Assembly: GCA_023389895.1 (NCBI GenBank) | Contig: JAEWDX010000401.1 | Coordinates: 1 to 22,923 of the forward strand | Length of the DNA: 22,923 nt | DNA from: Bacillota bacterium | GTDB taxonomy: Bacteria > Bacillota > Bacilli > Bacillales > Cytobacillaceae | Reading direction: 5' to 3' | Shown here: in pieces, positions 1 to 7,649 of the stretch | Numbering within the stretch: the first letter of the stretch is position 1 | How the letters are laid out: each line of letters opens with the position of its first letter | Program-made: the position numbers and the translations under genes | The notes under the pieces: generated by a model | The model's database searches: none | The model's input: the letters and a program-made list of their open reading frames with translations, nothing else | What the model was told of the DNA's origin: nothing

Positions 1-57
1 ATGATAGAGTTTTAGTATTGTAATTTTCTCTTCTTTTGAATATTTACTTTTAGCCAT
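1..57 (-). CDS. IS3-type transposase OrfA, N-terminal fragment cut by window edge
   Basis: The minus strand reads ATG at 57 and stays open to the edge, giving 19 residues that begin MAKSKYSKEEKITIL. This lysine/glutamate-rich opening followed by a helix is typical of the helix-turn-helix OrfA proteins of IS3-family elements, and it resembles the OrfA start near the right edge (MAKFTAEDKLQAVERYL). A GGGGAG ribosome binding site (plus-strand complement at 66-71) lies 8 nt before the ATG and sits inside an inverted repeat. The rest of the gene is outside the window, so whether the element is intact cannot be judged. Family assignment is inferred from a short N-terminus. Confidence 0.55.
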   Translation of the reverse strand, partial: MAKSKYSKEEKITILKLYH

Positions 58-63
58 TAAAAA

Positions 64-119
64 TACTCCCCATTTGATAAACAGATTTTATTTTTTATCT
101 GTCTACCTAATGGGGAGCA
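64..119. repeat. 23-bp inverted repeat at the end of the left IS element
   Basis: Positions 64-86 and 97-119 are inverted copies matching at 19 of 23 positions, with a 10-nt AT spacer. The outer arm read on the minus strand begins TGCTCCCCATTAGGTAGACA. It starts with TG, as IS3-family ends do, and resembles the IS end at 22802-22822. The inner arm contains the ribosome binding site of the OrfA fragment. I read the outer arm as the terminal inverted repeat and the inner arm as a complementary copy that could fold over the OrfA start in read-through RNA. Confidence 0.55.
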
Positions 120-214
120 TATCAAAAGCTGAGGGTGTATTTTTTTTGTGAAAAAAGCATTAAATTTGTCCGAAGACTTTTTCACTTTCTGAAATTTTCA
201 GGAAAAATAAATTG

Positions 215-257
215 TAATGTTACATAGTTTTTGTTAAATTATAATTAAGTAACATTA
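215..257. promoter_or_regulatory. possible operator/promoter region of the recombinase gene
   Basis: A perfect 9-bp inverted repeat (TAATGTTAC at 215-223, GTAACATTA at 249-257) flanks AT-rich DNA containing TATAAT at 240-245. The left arm lies within a second small palindrome, TGTAATGTTACA. A -10-like box between two inverted sites suggests a repressed promoter for the recombinase at 331. No good -35 box is visible, so this is tentative. The rest of 120-330 shows nothing else I can support. Confidence 0.3.
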
Positions 258-330
258 GATTTTTGGATAGCAAAAGTGGTCCTTTGGTTGTTTGGAAGGC
301 ATTTTCGCTTTTAATCTAGGAGGAAGTAGA

Positions 331-894
331 GTGGAGTACGTCAATCCGATTAAGGATATCGACAAAATTAATGCCATTAAAAAAATTTTACAAAAACAAT
401 CATTAAGAGATCTTTTGTTTTTTGTATTAGGTGTTAATACTGGAATTAGAGTGCATGATTTGCTTTCTCTGAAGGTTAAAGATATTACGGATGGAGATGA
501 GATAAAGGAATTTCTCTTTATAAAGGATCTGAAAAGTGGGGAGAAAAAAGCTCACTATATTAATAATCAAGTAAAAACGGTGCTTCATCATTATTTAGCC
601 ATTCGTGAGTTTAAAGAGGACGAGTATCTTTTTAAATCGAAAAAGAATGATTTGCCGATTACACGTCAACAAGCTTATCGCATTATTAACCAAGTAGCTA
701 AAGAGGTCGGTGTTTCAGGGAAAATTGGCACGCATACGCTAAGGAAGACATTTGGCTATCACGCCTTTCGCAAAGGGATTGCTATTTCAATCATCATGGG
801 GATTTATAACCATCAAACACATACCGAAACATTAAGGTATATCGGGATCGATGAAGAGGAGAAGCAGTTAATTAAAGTCGATGTGAATTTATAA
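331..894 (+). CDS. catalytic-domain-only tyrosine recombinase (phage integrase family)
   Basis: A site-specific DNA recombinase of the tyrosine family, 187 residues from the GTG at 331. The GTG is chosen because AGGAGG at 318-323 precedes it by 7 nt; the in-frame ATG at 292 has no such site. Catalytic residues are visible in order: R40 in the NTGIRVHDL box, the H135-x-x-R138 box (GTHTLRKT), H161 (YNHQTHTETL) and the nucleophile candidate Y170 (LRYIGI). Typical integrases are about 300-400 residues with an N-terminal SAM-like core-binding domain. That domain is absent here, so the protein is a minimal catalytic domain, a form I believe occurs as solo genes in Bacillus. There are no other phage genes around it, and its target site is unknown. 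It lies between an IS3 fragment and a probable IS605 remnant, which fits an accessory region. Confidence 0.85.
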   Translation: MEYVNPIKDIDKINAIKKILQKQSLRDLLFFVLGVNTGIRVHDLLSLKVKDITDGDEIKEFLFIKDLKSGEKKAHYINNQVKTVLHHYLAIREFKEDEYLFKSKKNDLPITRQQAYRIINQVAKEVGVSGKIGTHTLRKTFGYHAFRKGIAISIIMGIYNHQTHTETLRYIGIDEEEKQLIKVDVNL

Positions 895-933
895 AAAAAC
901 ACTTCCACCTACAAAATAGTAGATGGAGGTGTT
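892..933 (-). terminator. hairpin terminator for the minus-strand Usp gene (possibly bidirectional)
   Basis: The arms 898-912 (AACACTTCCACCTAC) and 919-933 (GTAGATGGAGGTGTT) pair along 15 bp with two mismatches, at least one of which becomes G-U in RNA. Read on the minus strand the hairpin is followed by a T run (complement of the A run at 893-899), as expected for intrinsic termination downstream of the gene at 1006-1692. Read on the plus strand it follows the recombinase stop but lacks a T tract. Confidence 0.55.
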
Positions 934-1008
934 GGGATGACGACAGGTTTTCCGAACGAGAAAGCCCACTACGATGTGATAACGTCCCCTTTAGGAGTGG
1001 GAGTCTCA
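934..1008 (+). mobile_element. probable fossil right end of an IS200/IS605 (TnpB-type) element
   Basis: The stretch contains CCGAACGAGAAAGCCCACT, a 25-nt loop region, then AGGAGTGGGAGTCTCAATG. The arms CCCACT (965-970) and AGTGGG (996-1001) form a stem. This layout matches my memory of the right ends of Bacillus IS605/TnpB elements, where the same segment encodes the 3' part of the guide (omega/re) RNA scaffold. No tnpA or tnpB is present nearby, so only the end survives. It abuts and contributes the stop codon of the Usp gene. The identification is from pattern memory, not from a search. Confidence 0.4.
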
Positions 1009-1692
1009 ATGATTATCGAAATCAAGTGGTTCAATCATAAGAACATTTTTTAACTCTTTCACGCTATCCTCAATAACAGCAACCTGAATCGTTTCATTGT
1101 CTTTCATAAACTTAAAGACGCCATTATTAAAATCAGTTCCGTGATCCTTAAAGAAAATCCCTTCATATTCGATCTCTTTTGTATGGCTGAAACTTAAACG
1201 GTAATGTTCTCCTTCTTTAAGAAGATAAGCACGAACGCCTTTTTCGAACTGACCTTCTTGGTCACGAAGCGAGCGGGAAACAGAGATAATATGAAGATCG
1301 ACGAATGGGATTTCTCGTAATAGTGAGTTAATGATCGATCCTTTTGTTAGCTGCTCCCAGCGACTTTGAGCTGTCTGTCCGAGTATGATTTGTGTAATAT
1401 GTTTTTCTCGTGCAACTTCAGCGATTACTTTTGCAACGGGACGCTTCTCATTATCTTTTAATAAAAATGCCTCTGCACTATGTTGTTCTGCTAATTGTTT
1501 CCATCTTGTGATGTAATCAGACTTTTCTGCATCCAAATCATCAAAAGGGATTGGATCTATAGTCAAGATATAAAGAGGGCAGTCAAGCATACTTGCTAGC
1601 CTACAGCCGCGCTGAATAAGTCGTTCACCGTTTGGTCCATAATATACACAGACGAGGATGCCTTCATCCATACGTCCTTTAACTTTTCGCAT
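1006..1692 (-). CDS. KdpD-type universal stress protein (Usp) domain protein
   Basis: A 228-residue soluble protein with no signal peptide or membrane segment. Residues about 11-140 form a universal stress protein alpha/beta domain of the type found in KdpD: ILVCVYYGPNGERLIQRG opening, then DNEKRPVAKVIAEVAREK and a conserved IILGQTAQSRWEQLTKGSI block before an IPFVDLHIISV strand. Residues about 145-228 are an extra domain I do not recognise. The ATG at 1692 has GAGGTG about 10 nt upstream. A sigma-A promoter lies at 1755-1783. The gene is divergent from the Mrp antiporter operon, so a role in potassium, osmotic or stress signalling is plausible but inferred. The last codons run into the probable IS605 remnant, so the C-terminus (LDFDNH) may have been altered by the insertion. 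Confidence 0.75.
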   Translation of the reverse strand: MRKVKGRMDEGILVCVYYGPNGERLIQRGCRLASMLDCPLYILTIDPIPFDDLDAEKSDYITRWKQLAEQHSAEAFLLKDNEKRPVAKVIAEVAREKHITQIILGQTAQSRWEQLTKGSIINSLLREIPFVDLHIISVSRSLRDQEGQFEKGVRAYLLKEGEHYRLSFSHTKEIEYEGIFFKDHGTDFNNGVFKFMKDNETIQVAVIEDSVKELKNVLMIEPLDFDNH

Positions 1693-1754
1693 TTTCCATT
1701 CACCTCGAGATAAGATGCGTTTAGCAGGATTTTACCACGACTAAACTATGTATG

Positions 1755-1783
1755 ACTATAGCTTATACACCATTTTCAGTCAA
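1755..1783 (-). promoter_or_regulatory. sigma-A promoter of the Usp gene
   Basis: On the minus strand TTGACT (complement of 1778-1783) and TATAGT (complement of 1755-1760) are separated by 17 nt, a near-consensus sigma-A promoter. It would start transcription about 55 nt before the Usp ATG. I see no equally good plus-strand promoter for mrpA in 1693-1858. Confidence 0.6.
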
Positions 1784-1858
1784 CAGGAACTGGCTTTCTA
1801 CATCAGTTCATTCGTTGCGAAGCAGGATTCTGCTCGTTATTCATGAGGGGGTTTGATT

Positions 1859-4264
1859 GTGTCTTTGTTTCATATCATGATATTCATTCCATTACTTTTC
1901 GCATTTTTTGTTCCGTTTATTTATAAAGCATGCACACCAAAAATCCACGTAGGTTGGTTTGTACTTGCCGTTCCTTTCATCGTATTTATCTATTTATTAC
2001 AGTATATCCCTATTATTTCAACGGGAAATACTGTCCTCCTTGAACTTCCATGGATGCCTTCCTTAGGCATAAATTATACAACTTATCTTGACGGTTTAGC
2101 TCTTATTTTTGGATTGCTTATTTCTGGAATTGGTACGCTTGTTGTCCTATATTCCATTTATTATATGTCCAAGGAAAAAGAAGCTCTTCATAATTTTTAT
2201 GTGTATATGCTCTTATTTATGGGAGCAATGCTTGGACTAGTCTTTTCCGATAATATATTCGTGCTATATGTGTTTTGGGAACTGACAAGTATCTCTTCCT
2301 TTTTATTAATTGCTTATTGGTATCAGCGAAAAAATTCTCGCTATGGCGCACAGAAGGCAATGCTCATTACGATAGCTGGTGGACTTGCGATGCTAGCAGG
2401 TTTCATAATGCTCACCATGATGACAGATACGTATAGTATTCGTGAAATTGTGAGCAAGGTAGATGTTCTATCTAACCAGTCATTATTCCTTCCTGCGATG
2501 ATTTTGATCCTATTAGGAGCTTTTACAAAATCGGCACAATTTCCGTTCAGTATTTGGTTGCCAGATGCGATGGAAGCACCTACACCAATCAGTGCCTATT
2601 TGCATTCCGCAACAATGGTGAAAGCAGGTATTTACTTAGTTGCTCGTTTTACACCTGTTTTTGGTGGTCATCCCGAATGGTTTTGGCTTGTTTCTGGGAT
2701 CGGGCTCACGACTTTAATATATGGATCTTTCATGGCTGTGAATCAAAAGGATTTAAAGGCATTACTGGCTTATTCAACAATCAGCCAATTAGGACTCATT
2801 ATGAGTCTCCTCGGTATTGGTTCAGCCGCTTTGTATTTTGAGTATAGCGATGAAGGGACTGTATATGCATTTGCTGTTTTAGCGGCAATCTTTCATTTAA
2901 TCAACCATTCGACGTTTAAAGGTAGCTTATTTATGGTCATTGGCATTATTGACCATGAAGCAGGTACGCGTGATATTCGAAGATTAGGCGGGTTAATGAG
3001 CCTAATGCCTGTCTCATTTACACTCACGATTATTGGTAGCTTTGCAATGGCAGGTCTCCCTCCGTTTAATGGATTCCTCAGTAAAGAAATGTTCTTCACA
3101 AGTGTTCTGACGGTTTTAGAGCAGCCTGTATTTGGCATAAAGACGGTTGGTTTGCTATTTCCGGTGATTGCTTGGATAGCCAGTATTTTCACGTTTGTTT
3201 ACTGTATGATTCTTGTTTTTAAAACATTTACGGGTAAGCAGCATCCAGAAAAGCTTGATAAGGAAGTACATGAAGCGCCATTGGGAATGCTAATCCCACC
3301 AATGATCTTAGCAACTCTAGTGATTGTGATTTTCTTTTTCCCGAATGTTGTTTCAGAGAAATTCTTGCAGCCAGCCTTAATAGCGATCATTCCTAGCCTA
3401 GCAGCCTCAGGTGGTATTGATGTGAAAATTAGTGCTTGGCATGGCTGGTCGCCAGAAATATTTATGACTTTAGGTGTAATTGGTTTAGGTACGATTTTAT
3501 ATATTACCTTGAGAAAATGGTCTTCTATATATGGATTCTATCCAAAAAAGCTTGCCCTGAATCATTTATATAATCGGTCTCTTGAAGGGATGGAATCGAT
3601 CTCACTAAAAATAACAAAAGGCTATATGACAGGATTTATTCGTGATTATTTAGGCTATATTTTTGCTTTTATGATTCTTGTTCTTGGCGGTTCTCTTTTG
3701 TTATTCAATGATTTGAGCTTTGATTTCTCGCAGAATGCACCAATCAGTTTATACGAAGGTTTTATTATTTTTGCGATTGTTATTTCTGCCTTCATCGTTT
3801 TCTTTGCAAAATCAAGAGTAACAGCTATTATCGCTCTTGGTGCACTTGGTTATTTAGTATCTTTGTTATATGTGATTTTCCGTGCACCTGATTTAGCACT
3901 AACACAGTTAGTTGTAGAGACCGTTACGGTTGCACTTTTCCTCTTGTGCTTCCGTTATTTACCAGACCTAAAAAAAGAGATAAGCAAATTAAGTTTTAAG
4001 GTGACAAATTTCATTATCTCACTTGGCGTTGGATTAGTAGTAACAATTATTGCACTAGCAGCAAATAATAACCGTTTCTTTGCATCAATATCAAGCTATT
4101 TTGAAGATTCTTATTCACTTGCAGGGGCGAAAAATATTGTAAATGCCATTCTTGTTGACTTCCGTGGAATGGATACAATGTTAGAGATTCTTGTTTTGAC
4201 GATTGCTGGGTTAGGTGTGTTTACACTAATTAAACTTCAGTTGGCGGGGAGGGAGAAGGAATGA
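1859..4264 (+). CDS. mrpA: Na+(K+)/H+ antiporter subunit A (MrpA)
   Basis: The largest subunit of the Mrp antiporter, a membrane complex that exchanges Na+ or K+ for protons. From the GTG at 1859 the protein has 801 residues, the length I recall for B. subtilis MrpA. This start is 7 nt after GAGGGGG, whereas the upstream TTG at 1853 is only 1 nt from it. Many membrane helices are visible. The ND5/NuoL-like core carries the membrane glutamate E141 (VLYVFWELTSISSFLL) and a KSAQFPFSIWLPDAMEAP block with its lysine. The C-terminal part, from about residue 590, is the MrpA-specific MnhB-like extension containing RAPDLALTQLVVETVTVA. The stop overlaps the mrpB start by 4 nt (ATGA), indicating translational coupling in a seven-gene operon. 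Confidence 0.95.
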   Translation: MSLFHIMIFIPLLFAFFVPFIYKACTPKIHVGWFVLAVPFIVFIYLLQYIPIISTGNTVLLELPWMPSLGINYTTYLDGLALIFGLLISGIGTLVVLYSIYYMSKEKEALHNFYVYMLLFMGAMLGLVFSDNIFVLYVFWELTSISSFLLIAYWYQRKNSRYGAQKAMLITIAGGLAMLAGFIMLTMMTDTYSIREIVSKVDVLSNQSLFLPAMILILLGAFTKSAQFPFSIWLPDAMEAPTPISAYLHSATMVKAGIYLVARFTPVFGGHPEWFWLVSGIGLTTLIYGSFMAVNQKDLKALLAYSTISQLGLIMSLLGIGSAALYFEYSDEGTVYAFAVLAAIFHLINHSTFKGSLFMVIGIIDHEAGTRDIRRLGGLMSLMPVSFTLTIIGSFAMAGLPPFNGFLSKEMFFTSVLTVLEQPVFGIKTVGLLFPVIAWIASIFTFVYCMILVFKTFTGKQHPEKLDKEVHEAPLGMLIPPMILATLVIVIFFFPNVVSEKFLQPALIAIIPSLAASGGIDVKISAWHGWSPEIFMTLGVIGLGTILYITLRKWSSIYGFYPKKLALNHLYNRSLEGMESISLKITKGYMTGFIRDYLGYIFAFMILVLGGSLLLFNDLSFDFSQNAPISLYEGFIIFAIVISAFIVFFAKSRVTAIIALGALGYLVSLLYVIFRAPDLALTQLVVETVTVALFLLCFRYLPDLKKEISKLSFKVTNFIISLGVGLVVTIIALAANNNRFFASISSYFEDSYSLAGAKNIVNAILVDFRGMDTMLEILVLTIAGLGVFTLIKLQLAGREKE

Positions 4265-4704
4265 AGCCAAAACCAAATGATGTAATTTTGCATACGGTGA
4301 CGAAAGCGGCTGTTGTGATTATTCTGACCTTCGCCATCTATCTATTTTTCGGCGGGCATCATAACCCAGGTGGTGGATTTGTTGGCGGACTAGGTATTGC
4401 TTCTGGACTTGTTCTCCTTTATTTAGCATTTGATATTGAAACTGTGCATGAAAATTTACCGATTGATTTTATGAGGCTGGCAGGATTTGGTGTTTTGCTT
4501 GCTGTGCTCACAGGGGTAGGCTCATTTATGTTTAACGCACCATTTCTCAGCCATACTTTTGGTTATTTTGACCTCCTGGTTTTTGGAAAAACAGAGCTTG
4601 CAACAGCTGTTATTTTTGATGTTGGCGTCGCTTTTGCGGTAATTGGAACAGCCATGACAATTATATTAAATATAAGTGAGGATGGGGAAAAATGGAAACA
4701 ATAA
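4261..4704 (+). CDS. mrpB: Na+(K+)/H+ antiporter subunit B (MrpB)
   Basis: A 147-residue MrpB/MnhB subunit. It has an N-terminal helix (AAVVIILTFAIYLFFGG), then the family signature GGHHNPGGGFVGGL, and further membrane helices ending in VIFDVGVAFAVIGTAMTIIL. The ATG overlaps the mrpA stop by 4 nt, and GGGAGGGAGAAGG just upstream serves as ribosome binding site. The end overlaps mrpC by 13 nt. It works only as part of the Mrp complex; MrpB is homologous to the C-terminal region of MrpA. Confidence 0.95.
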   Translation: MKPKPNDVILHTVTKAAVVIILTFAIYLFFGGHHNPGGGFVGGLGIASGLVLLYLAFDIETVHENLPIDFMRLAGFGVLLAVLTGVGSFMFNAPFLSHTFGYFDLLVFGKTELATAVIFDVGVAFAVIGTAMTIILNISEDGEKWKQ

Positions 4705-5030
4705 TAGCTATTCTCACAGGATTGCTTTTTACAATTGGAACGTATTTGATTTTATCAAAAAGCATGCTGCGGATTATTTTAGGAACATCTATTATAAGCC
4801 ATGGCGTTCATCTGCTTATTTTAACAATGGGCGGATTGAAAACAGGGGCACCTCCGCTACTTGGAGAAAAGCTGACGACGTTTACTGATCCAATTCCGCA
4901 AGCGCTAATTTTAACCGCAATTGTGATAAATTTTGCAGTAACAGCATTATTTTTAGTGCTTAGTTACCGAACCTATAAAACGTTAGGGACTGATGATATG
5001 GATAAATTGAGGGGAATGGATGATGAATAA
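4692..5030 (+). CDS. mrpC: Na+(K+)/H+ antiporter subunit C (MrpC, NuoK-like)
   Basis: A 112-residue NuoK/MnhC-like subunit with three predicted helices: an N-terminal one (IIAILTGLLFTIGTYLIL), a second containing LGTSIISHGVHLLIL, and a third containing LTAIVINFAVTALFLVL. The motif TDPIPQALILTAIVI is characteristic of MrpC/NuoK. The ATG is preceded by GAGGATGGGG and lies inside the 3' end of mrpB; the 3' end overlaps mrpD by 11 nt. The length is close to what I recall for B. subtilis MrpC (about 113). A same-strand open frame at 4676-4888 is a shadow of this gene. Confidence 0.95.
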   Translation: METIIAILTGLLFTIGTYLILSKSMLRIILGTSIISHGVHLLILTMGGLKTGAPPLLGEKLTTFTDPIPQALILTAIVINFAVTALFLVLSYRTYKTLGTDDMDKLRGMDDE

Positions 5031-6513
5031 TCTAATTATATTGCCAATCATCATTCCAGTTATAATCGGATTGATTATGGTTATTTTTCGAAAAAATATT
5101 CGTTTTCACCGATTAGCTAGTCTGATTGCGATTGGGGCATTAATTGTCATTTCGATTTTATTATTAAATGTAATTAGAGCAGAAGGTATTCAAACGTTGC
5201 AAGTTGGAGGATGGGAAGCCCCATTTGGAATCAGTATTGTTGCTGATATGTTTGCGACTTTACTTCTATTGAGTTCAAGTATCGTAGCTTTATTCTGCTT
5301 ACTATATGCCTTTCATTCGATTGGGAGAGAACGAGAGGAGCATTACTTCTATCCACTGTTTTTATTTCTAATTGCAGGTGTTAATGGGTCGTTTTTGACG
5401 GGAGATTTATTTAATTTATTTGTTTGCTTTGAAGTAATGTTAATTTCCTCTTATGTGTTGATTTCCTTAGGGGGGACTAAGATTCAGCTACGGGAATCGA
5501 TTAAGTATGTTTTAACGAATGTTGTTTCGTCCTTTTTATTTTTACTTGCAATTGCGTATTTGTATGCGATGACAGGGACGTTGAATTTAGCTCACCTTTC
5601 ACTGCGGGTTGCGGAGGTAGGGCAGGGTGGGTTAATGACTACAGTAGCCTTCTTGTTTTTGATCGTGTTTAGTATGAAGGCAGGTCTCTTCCTGTTCTTT
5701 TGGCTCCCAGGCTCTTATAGTGCACCACCCACAGCGGTTGCAGCAATTTTTGCAGCTTTATTAACGAAGGTCGGAATTTACGCGATTTTCCGGATGTTCA
5801 CACTGGTGTTTTATCATGAGCCGCAAATTACGCATTTATTCATCGGAATTCTTGCGGCAATGACGATGGTGCTTGGCGCGTTAGGAGCAGTTGCTTATTC
5901 GGATATTAAAAAAATCCTTACTTATAATGTTGTTGTTGGGGTTGGCTTTATTATAGCTGGATTAGCAACATTTACGACGATGGGCATAACCGGATCTATT
6001 TATTATCTTATCCATGACATCATCATTAAGGCGTTAATTTTTCTAATAGGTGGGACGATTATTTATATAACAGCAACGAGCAAGCTGAATGAAATTAGCG
6101 GCTTGATTCGGAATCATCCTTATTTAGGGTGGATGTTCTTTATCGCTGCTCTCTCACTATCTGGTATTCCACCACTTAGCGGATTTTTAGGGAAGGTTTT
6201 TATTACGAGAGGTACTTTTGAAACCGGCTATTTCTGGTTGGGGGCAATAGGATTAATAACGAGTTTAATGGTTTTGTATTCAATGATGAAAATCTTTATG
6301 AATGTATTTTGGGGTGAAACGCATTTAAGCAAGGAAATGGAAAAAGGATCAACGAAAGGGCTCTTGCTACCAATTGGCTTTTTAACAGCGATAACGGTTA
6401 TTTTAGGGCTAGGTGCTGAGGGAATCCAAGTATATGTTCGTCTTGCTGCAGAAGGCTTAATGAATCCAGGATTGTATATTGAAGCGGTTTTAGGTAGTGA
6501 ACCAATAAGATAG
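5020..6513 (+). CDS. mrpD: Na+(K+)/H+ antiporter subunit D (MrpD, NuoM/N-like)
   Basis: A 497-residue polytopic membrane subunit homologous to the proton-pumping NuoM/N and ND4/ND2 subunits. The conserved membrane glutamate lies in LFNLFVCFEVMLISSYVL (residue 138, or 137 if the second ATG at 5023 is used, which would match the numbering I recall for B. subtilis MrpD E137). The FWLPGSYSAPPTAVAAIFAAL block with nearby lysine (LLTKVGIYA) is the proton-channel signature. GAGGGG at 5009-5014 can serve either ATG. With MrpA it is thought to form the ion-translocating part of the complex. A 32-nt gap separates it from mrpE. Confidence 0.95.
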   Translation: MMNNLIILPIIIPVIIGLIMVIFRKNIRFHRLASLIAIGALIVISILLLNVIRAEGIQTLQVGGWEAPFGISIVADMFATLLLLSSSIVALFCLLYAFHSIGREREEHYFYPLFLFLIAGVNGSFLTGDLFNLFVCFEVMLISSYVLISLGGTKIQLRESIKYVLTNVVSSFLFLLAIAYLYAMTGTLNLAHLSLRVAEVGQGGLMTTVAFLFLIVFSMKAGLFLFFWLPGSYSAPPTAVAAIFAALLTKVGIYAIFRMFTLVFYHEPQITHLFIGILAAMTMVLGALGAVAYSDIKKILTYNVVVGVGFIIAGLATFTTMGITGSIYYLIHDIIIKALIFLIGGTIIYITATSKLNEISGLIRNHPYLGWMFFIAALSLSGIPPLSGFLGKVFITRGTFETGYFWLGAIGLITSLMVLYSMMKIFMNVFWGETHLSKEMEKGSTKGLLLPIGFLTAITVILGLGAEGIQVYVRLAAEGLMNPGLYIEAVLGSEPIR

Positions 6514-6545
6514 GTTCTTTTGTGTTTGAAAGGAGGGGGACGATA

Positions 6546-7022
6546 ATGGCAATTCAAGTGCTAATTAATCTCGCAATCGCTTTTTTATGGATGTTTCTGC
6601 AGGATGAGTGGAGCGCTTTGTCCTTTATAGGCGGTTATTTTGTTGGTTTATTCGTTGTTTTTTGTATGAGGCGCTTTTTTCCAACATCCTTTTATATGAA
6701 AAAAATTATTTCGATTCTAAAATTATTATGTGTGTTTCTTTATGAGTCGCTCTTTTCGAGCATATATGTCATTAGGCAAGTAGTAAAGCCAAAAATTGAT
6801 GTAACTCCAGGCATTTTTAAGATGGAAACTGATTTGGAAAGTAATTTAGAAGTGACGCTGCTTGCACTGCTTATCACATTGACCCCTGGCTCAGTAGTTG
6901 TTGAGGTGACACCGGATAATAAAGTGTTTTATGTTCATGGCTTAAATTTACCAGAATCAATTGATGCAGTTATACAGTCAAAGGTCAATTTCGAGAAAGC
7001 AATCAAGGAGGTAACAAGATAA
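6546..7022 (+). CDS. mrpE: Na+(K+)/H+ antiporter subunit E (MrpE)
   Basis: A 158-residue MnhE-family subunit, matching the usual length. The start at 6546 is chosen because AGGAGGGGG lies about 6 nt upstream; the in-frame ATG at 6522 has no such site. Two N-terminal helices (VLINLAIAFLWMFLQ and FIGGYFVGLFVVFCM) are followed by a third (LCVFLYESLFSSIYVI) and a cytoplasmic domain with the family motif LLALLITLTPGSVVVEV and FYVHGL. The stop overlaps the mrpF start by one nucleotide. MrpE assists assembly or full activity of the complex in the homologues studied. Confidence 0.95.
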   Translation: MAIQVLINLAIAFLWMFLQDEWSALSFIGGYFVGLFVVFCMRRFFPTSFYMKKIISILKLLCVFLYESLFSSIYVIRQVVKPKIDVTPGIFKMETDLESNLEVTLLALLITLTPGSVVVEVTPDNKVFYVHGLNLPESIDAVIQSKVNFEKAIKEVTR

Positions 7023-7306
7023 TGTTTGATTTGTTTTTAAGTGTCTGTCTTTGTTTAATAGTATGTTCGATTCTTGCTGCCCTTTATCGTGTTATGAAAG
7101 GACCTTCAATGCCTGATCGAGTAATGGCATTAGATAATATTGGGGTTAACTTGCTTGCAGGTGTTGCGATTCTCTCTATTTACCTTCGGACACATGCCTT
7201 TCTTGATATTATTCTTTTGATTGGAATCCTATCTTTTGTCGGGACAATTGCATTTGCAAGGTTTATCGAAAGAGGTGTTGTTATTGAACGGAAACGGATA
7301 CATTGA
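7022..7306 (+). CDS. mrpF: Na+(K+)/H+ antiporter subunit F (MrpF)
   Basis: A 94-residue small membrane subunit with three predicted helices. The family motif KGPSMPDRVMALDNIGVNL follows the first helix and LDIILLIGILSFVGTIAFARFIERG closes the protein. The ATG at 7022 overlaps the TAA of mrpE by one base, with AAGGAGG about 9 nt upstream inside mrpE. The 3' end overlaps mrpG. B. subtilis MrpF has been associated with bile acid/Na+ efflux and with the complex; the role here is inferred from family and operon. Confidence 0.94.
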   Translation: MFDLFLSVCLCLIVCSILAALYRVMKGPSMPDRVMALDNIGVNLLAGVAILSIYLRTHAFLDIILLIGILSFVGTIAFARFIERGVVIERKRIH

Positions 7307-7649
7307 ATGGATTGTTGCTGTTTTTCTTTTTCTAGGAATTGTGCTTAGTTTATTAAGTGCAGTAGGTTTAATTCGCTTACCTGATGTCTATACTCGTGCA
7401 CATGCCGTCTCGAAAAGTGCCAATTTAGGTGTACTTAATATATTATTCGGTACTTTTCTATATTTTTTAATAGTGGATGGCTATTTTAGTATTCGATTAA
7501 TTCTTGGAATTTTCTTCGTTTTCCTCACATCTCCAGTTGTCGCTCATTTATTGAATCGGGCTGCCTATCGATCAAATGTACCGCTTGCTAAGGAAAGTGT
7601 TCAGGATGATTTGCAGGATTATTTTAATGAGACGGGTAAAATGGAATAA
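7284..7649 (+). CDS. mrpG: Na+(K+)/H+ antiporter subunit G (MrpG)
   Basis: A 121-residue MnhG-family subunit. I choose the TTG at 7284, 6 nt after AGAGGTG (7271-7277), because it gives the expected N-terminus (NGNGYIEWIVAVFLFLGIVLS) and a length close to what I recall for B. subtilis MrpG (124). The longer in-frame reading from 7221 is translated from inside mrpF. Three helices surround the signature IRLPDVYTRAHAVSKSANLG, and the C-terminal tail (LAKESVQDDLQDYFNETG) is hydrophilic. It overlaps mrpF by 23 nt and is the last operon gene; a long hairpin terminator follows at 7723. Confidence 0.93.
   Translation: MNGNGYIEWIVAVFLFLGIVLSLLSAVGLIRLPDVYTRAHAVSKSANLGVLNILFGTFLYFLIVDGYFSIRLILGIFFVFLTSPVVAHLLNRAAYRSNVPLAKESVQDDLQDYFNETGKME

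Noticed and set aside
1784..1858. Promoter for mrpA (TTGCGA at 1814 with TATTCA)
   Set aside because: The transcript would begin inside the ribosome binding site region, and the -35 and -10 matches are poor.
2554..2841. Second ORF inside mrpA
   Set aside because: Out-of-frame shadow of the conserved antiporter core; the mrpA frame is uninterrupted here.
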